The notes under the pieces are model-generated. The model was not told the origin of the DNA, searched no databases, and saw only the letters and a list, made by a program, of their open reading frames with translations. A stretch of 8,567 nucleotides of DNA from Deltaproteobacteria bacterium (GTDB taxonomy: Bacteria > Desulfobacterota > Anaeroferrophillalia > Anaeroferrophillales > Tharpellaceae). Location: the NCBI GenBank assembly GCA_013153415.1, contig JAADEO010000022.1, positions 1 through 8,567 of the forward strand, written 5' to 3'. Made by a program: the position numbers and the translations under genes. Within the stretch, counting starts at the first letter, position 1; every line of letters begins with the position of its first letter. Below are positions 6,239 through 8,567 of the stretch, one piece after another.

Positions 6239-7711
6239 GTGGCCTTCTTCTTTCCGGATGACCTCCGTCAGACCCCTTACGCAAAGGTCTATCAGCGCCT
6301 GACTCCGGTCGAGCGCCTGATGTTACTGCGCGAATTCGTCGGCGTCACCTATCGGCGCCGATTTCTTTTTTTCACCGATCAGTCCCAATCCCGTACTTCA
6401 CGCGCCCGCAGCGGCGGAAGTTTCCGTCGCAATCTCGCTCAGGCCGCGGCCCGGCAATACCGCAGTCTTCGTATTCGCCCCCGGGCCTGGCGCCAGGCCG
6501 CTGTCCTGCGGCCCTATTTAAGACTTGTCCTGCGTCATTATCTTTTCGGTTTCCTGGTCCAGGGCGTACGTCCTCATCTCGATTACCGCCGCTTGCCGGT
6601 TCCGGACGAGAACTGCTATTACGATTTTTTCCCCAATCTGGCGGCCATACTCTGGTTCAACCGGCACCGTCCGGATTGCGACCGGGTTCTCGACGAACTG
6701 CTGGAGAGCGTGATTGCGCACCGGGAACGGCGTCTCTATGTTTATGCTCTTCTGACTGCTTCCCGCCTGCGGGAACTGGTCTCTTTCGCCGAGGTCGGGA
6801 AGCTGGCCACAGAACTTTTCCCCCGTTACAGTCAGTCCGGGCGGACACCGCTTGGAGTCGAACTCGAATTCAGCAATCTCGGACGTTTCGCTACCTTTGA
6901 CAAACCCTTTAAGAGTGGGCGCCGGGATCCTTTGTTCGCCAATATGAGCTGGTATGAGGATTTCTTTCTCGATGACGTCAGCTGGCGCCTGGGGGGGTAT
7001 CTCGACACTCATATCCGGGGCTGGAGCTTCCTGAGGAAGTTCAGACTCGGCCCCCGGCCGGGCGGTTTCTACGAATACAGTCTGGTGCGTCTCGATTATC
7101 CGCGTGCTTTTTCGATGCCGCTGGCCAAAGACTGCGGCCTGGTCTCACTCTATATCGACGAGGTGATAAAGTTCGTTGCCGAGATCAGCCCCCACAGCCT
7201 CCATGTCAACCTGGAAAAGGTCGCTTTCGGAGCCCCGCGGCCGGAACTCGATGACTACCTCTGCCTGCTTTTGCTGGGGGGGGATTTCCAGGTCGATGAA
7301 ACCGGGCGCTGGCGCGAATGCCGGATGGCCGACAACGAACTGCGCGGCGTCATCCAGCGCCGCCGCCACTGCCCGGCCCGGGGGCGAGATTATCGTGAGG
7401 TTATGGAATATTCTTTTCTGCGCCTGCGTTCTCCGGGGGAGAGGGACTACAGCTATCTGCCGCTGTTGATGACGATCAAAGGCTTCCAGTATGGCTTCAA
7501 CCTTGCCTTGAGCTGCCGGGACCAGGTCCAGGGCATGCTGGCCTGGGCCCATAATCCGAAACCCCTGTCTCAGGAAGCGATCGCGAGTTTTCTGGAGAAA
7601 ATCGACCGGGGCTGGTGTGCCGAAGGCGGCAATCCGCCTGAACTCAGACAGAGGAATATGACGGAGATCAGGCGCTTGTTGGAACGGGCCAATTGTCGGC
7701 TCGAAAGGTAG
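6239..7711 (+). CDS. Uncharacterised 490-residue protein, possible glutamine-synthetase-like amidoligase
   Basis: No family is certain. The start is GTG at 6239 with GGAG (6230-6233) five bases upstream. The first ~190 residues are Arg/Tyr/Leu-rich and helical, without a signal peptide. From residue 205 an ordered motif set appears: GVELEF (206-211, E208 and E210), SWRLGGYLD (248-256), YEYSLVRLDYP (278-288) and PHSLHVNLE (318-326, H319, H322, N324). The order (Glu-x-Glu strand, Trp...Asp strand, Glu-containing strand, helix, then SLHVN strand) resembles the Amidoligase_2/glutamine-synthetase fold, whose members use ATP to join amines to carboxylates. The usual HVH is HVN here. The C-terminal ~165 residues are mixed and unassigned, including MTIKGFQYGFNLALSC. 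It lies 58 bases after the hypothetical gene on the same strand and probably shares its transcript. The fold call is inference; the gene itself is solid. Confidence 0.85.
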   Translation: MAFFFPDDLRQTPYAKVYQRLTPVERLMLLREFVGVTYRRRFLFFTDQSQSRTSRARSGGSFRRNLAQAAARQYRSLRIRPRAWRQAAVLRPYLRLVLRHYLFGFLVQGVRPHLDYRRLPVPDENCYYDFFPNLAAILWFNRHRPDCDRVLDELLESVIAHRERRLYVYALLTASRLRELVSFAEVGKLATELFPRYSQSGRTPLGVELEFSNLGRFATFDKPFKSGRRDPLFANMSWYEDFFLDDVSWRLGGYLDTHIRGWSFLRKFRLGPRPGGFYEYSLVRLDYPRAFSMPLAKDCGLVSLYIDEVIKFVAEISPHSLHVNLEKVAFGAPRPELDDYLCLLLLGGDFQVDETGRWRECRMADNELRGVIQRRRHCPARGRDYREVMEYSFLRLRSPGERDYSYLPLLMTIKGFQYGFNLALSCRDQVQGMLAWAHNPKPLSQEAIASFLEKIDRGWCAEGGNPPELRQRNMTEIRRLLERANCRLER

Positions 7712-7712
7712 T

Positions 7713-8465
7713 TCAGATGAGCTGCCAGGCCAGACGCAAAGTGATGAGCAGGAGAATAATGCCGAGCATCCGGCGCCGGGGCCTGATGCCCAGATGCTGG
7801 TTGATGCGGACGCCGATGAAAGATGAGAGAATGGCGCCGAAAGCTAAGAGCAGGGAGTATTGCAGCTGGGTCGGGCCGATTATTCCCCGTGAGGCGTAGG
7901 TTAGAGCTCCGGCTCCGGCGGTAAAGATCATCACGGCGTTGGAGGTCGGGGCGGCGCTGCGGTTTTCGGCGAGCCCGGTAATCAGCATCAGCGGGGTGGT
8001 GATGCCCCCGCCACCGATGCCGACCAGGCCGGCCACCGTGCCGCTGAGAGAGCCGATCCCGAAAGCGGCCAGGGCTCCGGCCTTCTTGCTGCCCGGTTTG
8101 ATCTCTTTGATGCCGAAAGTTTTCCAGGCCAGAAAGAGCAGGAACAGGAGCATGAAGGCGATCAGGAATTTTTCCGGCAGGAAGGTGGCGATGTAGGCGG
8201 CCAGGGCCGAGCAGATGACCGAACCGGTGATGATTCCGAAAACCGTTTTCCAGATCACCAGGCCCCGGCGATGGTAGCGCCAGGTGTTCCAGGCGGTGAC
8301 CAGGACCACGGTGGTCAGGCTGGTGCCGATGGCCTCGACGTGGGAGAATGGCGTGATCATCGTCAGGGTCGGAACCATCAGAACGCCGCCACCCAGGCCG
8401 AAAATCGTGGAGATCAGGCCGACAGCGAGACCGACAATCAGAACCGCGAGCAGAGAGAAATCCAT
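7713..8465 (-). CDS. TauE/SafE-family (DUF81) membrane transporter
   Basis: This 250-residue inner-membrane permease has about eight hydrophobic segments arranged as two homologous halves. Each half starts with the family's glycine signature: FGLGGGVLMVP (residues 22-32) and GIGGGGITTPLM (149-160). Members export or take up sulfite, sulfoacetate or other small organic anions. The substrate cannot be read from sequence and no sulfur-metabolism gene is adjacent. Length is normal for the family. The ATG at 8463-8465 sits just before the first membrane helix, and no in-frame upstream start codon was seen nearby. No clear Shine-Dalgarno precedes it, the region TTTTCTCTTTGTGTT being T-rich. It is convergent with the 490-residue gene, leaving one base between stop codons. 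Confidence 0.93.
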   Translation of the reverse strand: MDFSLLAVLIVGLAVGLISTIFGLGGGVLMVPTLTMITPFSHVEAIGTSLTTVVLVTAWNTWRYHRRGLVIWKTVFGIITGSVICSALAAYIATFLPEKFLIAFMLLFLLFLAWKTFGIKEIKPGSKKAGALAAFGIGSLSGTVAGLVGIGGGGITTPLMLITGLAENRSAAPTSNAVMIFTAGAGALTYASRGIIGPTQLQYSLLLAFGAILSSFIGVRINQHLGIRPRRRMLGIILLLITLRLAWQLI

Positions 8466-8476
8466 AACACAAAGAG

Positions 8477-8524
8477 AAAACCCGGCGGCCGCCGCTGGTC
8501 ACAGGCGGAACCCGACCGGGTTTT
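8477..8524 (-). terminator. GC-rich hairpin upstream of the TauE/SafE gene, possible terminator or attenuator
   Basis: AAAACCCGG (8477-8485) and CCGGGTTTT (8516-8524) pair perfectly over 9 bp around a 30-base centre that can form a smaller CCGC/GCGG stem. Read on the minus strand the stem is followed by TTTTCTCTTT, a broken T tract. It begins 12 bases before the transporter ATG. It may be the terminator of an upstream minus-strand gene outside the window, or a leader structure of the transporter. No promoter could be found between it and the window edge. Confidence 0.45.
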
Positions 8525-8567
8525 GACGCAGCCTTTCGTTGTTGTTTCGCAGTCGGGCCGGAAGAGC

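Noticed and set aside
6181..6258. 25-codon open frame starting immediately after the 163-residue gene
   Set aside because: It overlaps the better supported GTG start at 6239, its ATG abuts the previous stop without its own ribosome binding site, and its product has no distinctive feature.
7570..8502. 310-codon minus-strand open frame overlapping the TauE/SafE gene
   Set aside because: The product is Arg/His/Pro-rich and low in complexity, while the overlapping frame encodes a clear membrane transporter with both glycine motifs.

Overview
The window is GC-rich, gene-dense bacterial chromosome. The gene families and their style (a PNPase tail, a zinc-finger-less DnaJ, ComEC, a histidyl-tRNA synthetase with a Cys-rich insertion, a TauE/SafE permease) suggest a Desulfuromonadales-like member of the former Deltaproteobacteria. 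That placement is inferred from protein style only; the window contains no rRNA or other taxonomic marker. No tRNA or rRNA gene, CRISPR array, insertion sequence or prophage gene is visible.

Layout. Positions 1-336 are the 3' end of pnp, closed by a strong intrinsic terminator (377-416). A good sigma-70-type promoter (449-477) then opens a two-gene unit: a CbpA-like class B J-protein (554-1504) and, 32 bases later, comEC (1537-4041). ComEC keeps its membrane channel signature, but its C-terminal metallo-beta-lactamase domain has lost every recognisable metal ligand. The 389-base gap 4042-4430 holds a MITE-like or REP-pair-like element (4091-4259) built from five CGCGAA-core octamers in two opposed clusters, followed by a candidate promoter (4300-4329).

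The second unit is hisS (4431-5711), a 163-residue protein of unknown function (5689-6180, overlapping hisS by 23 bases) and a 490-residue protein (6239-7711, GTG start). The last has an ordered set of motifs resembling glutamine-synthetase-like amidoligases. It is the best candidate here for undescribed biochemistry. A TauE/SafE-family permease (7713-8465, minus strand) converges on it with one base between the stop codons. A 9-bp-stem hairpin lies just upstream of the permease start.

How the genes work together: pnp, the J-protein and hisS are RNA decay, chaperone and translation housekeeping; comEC is DNA uptake. The two unknown genes are probably co-transcribed with hisS, but nothing in the sequence proves a shared function. 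No complete new defence or mobile system is visible.
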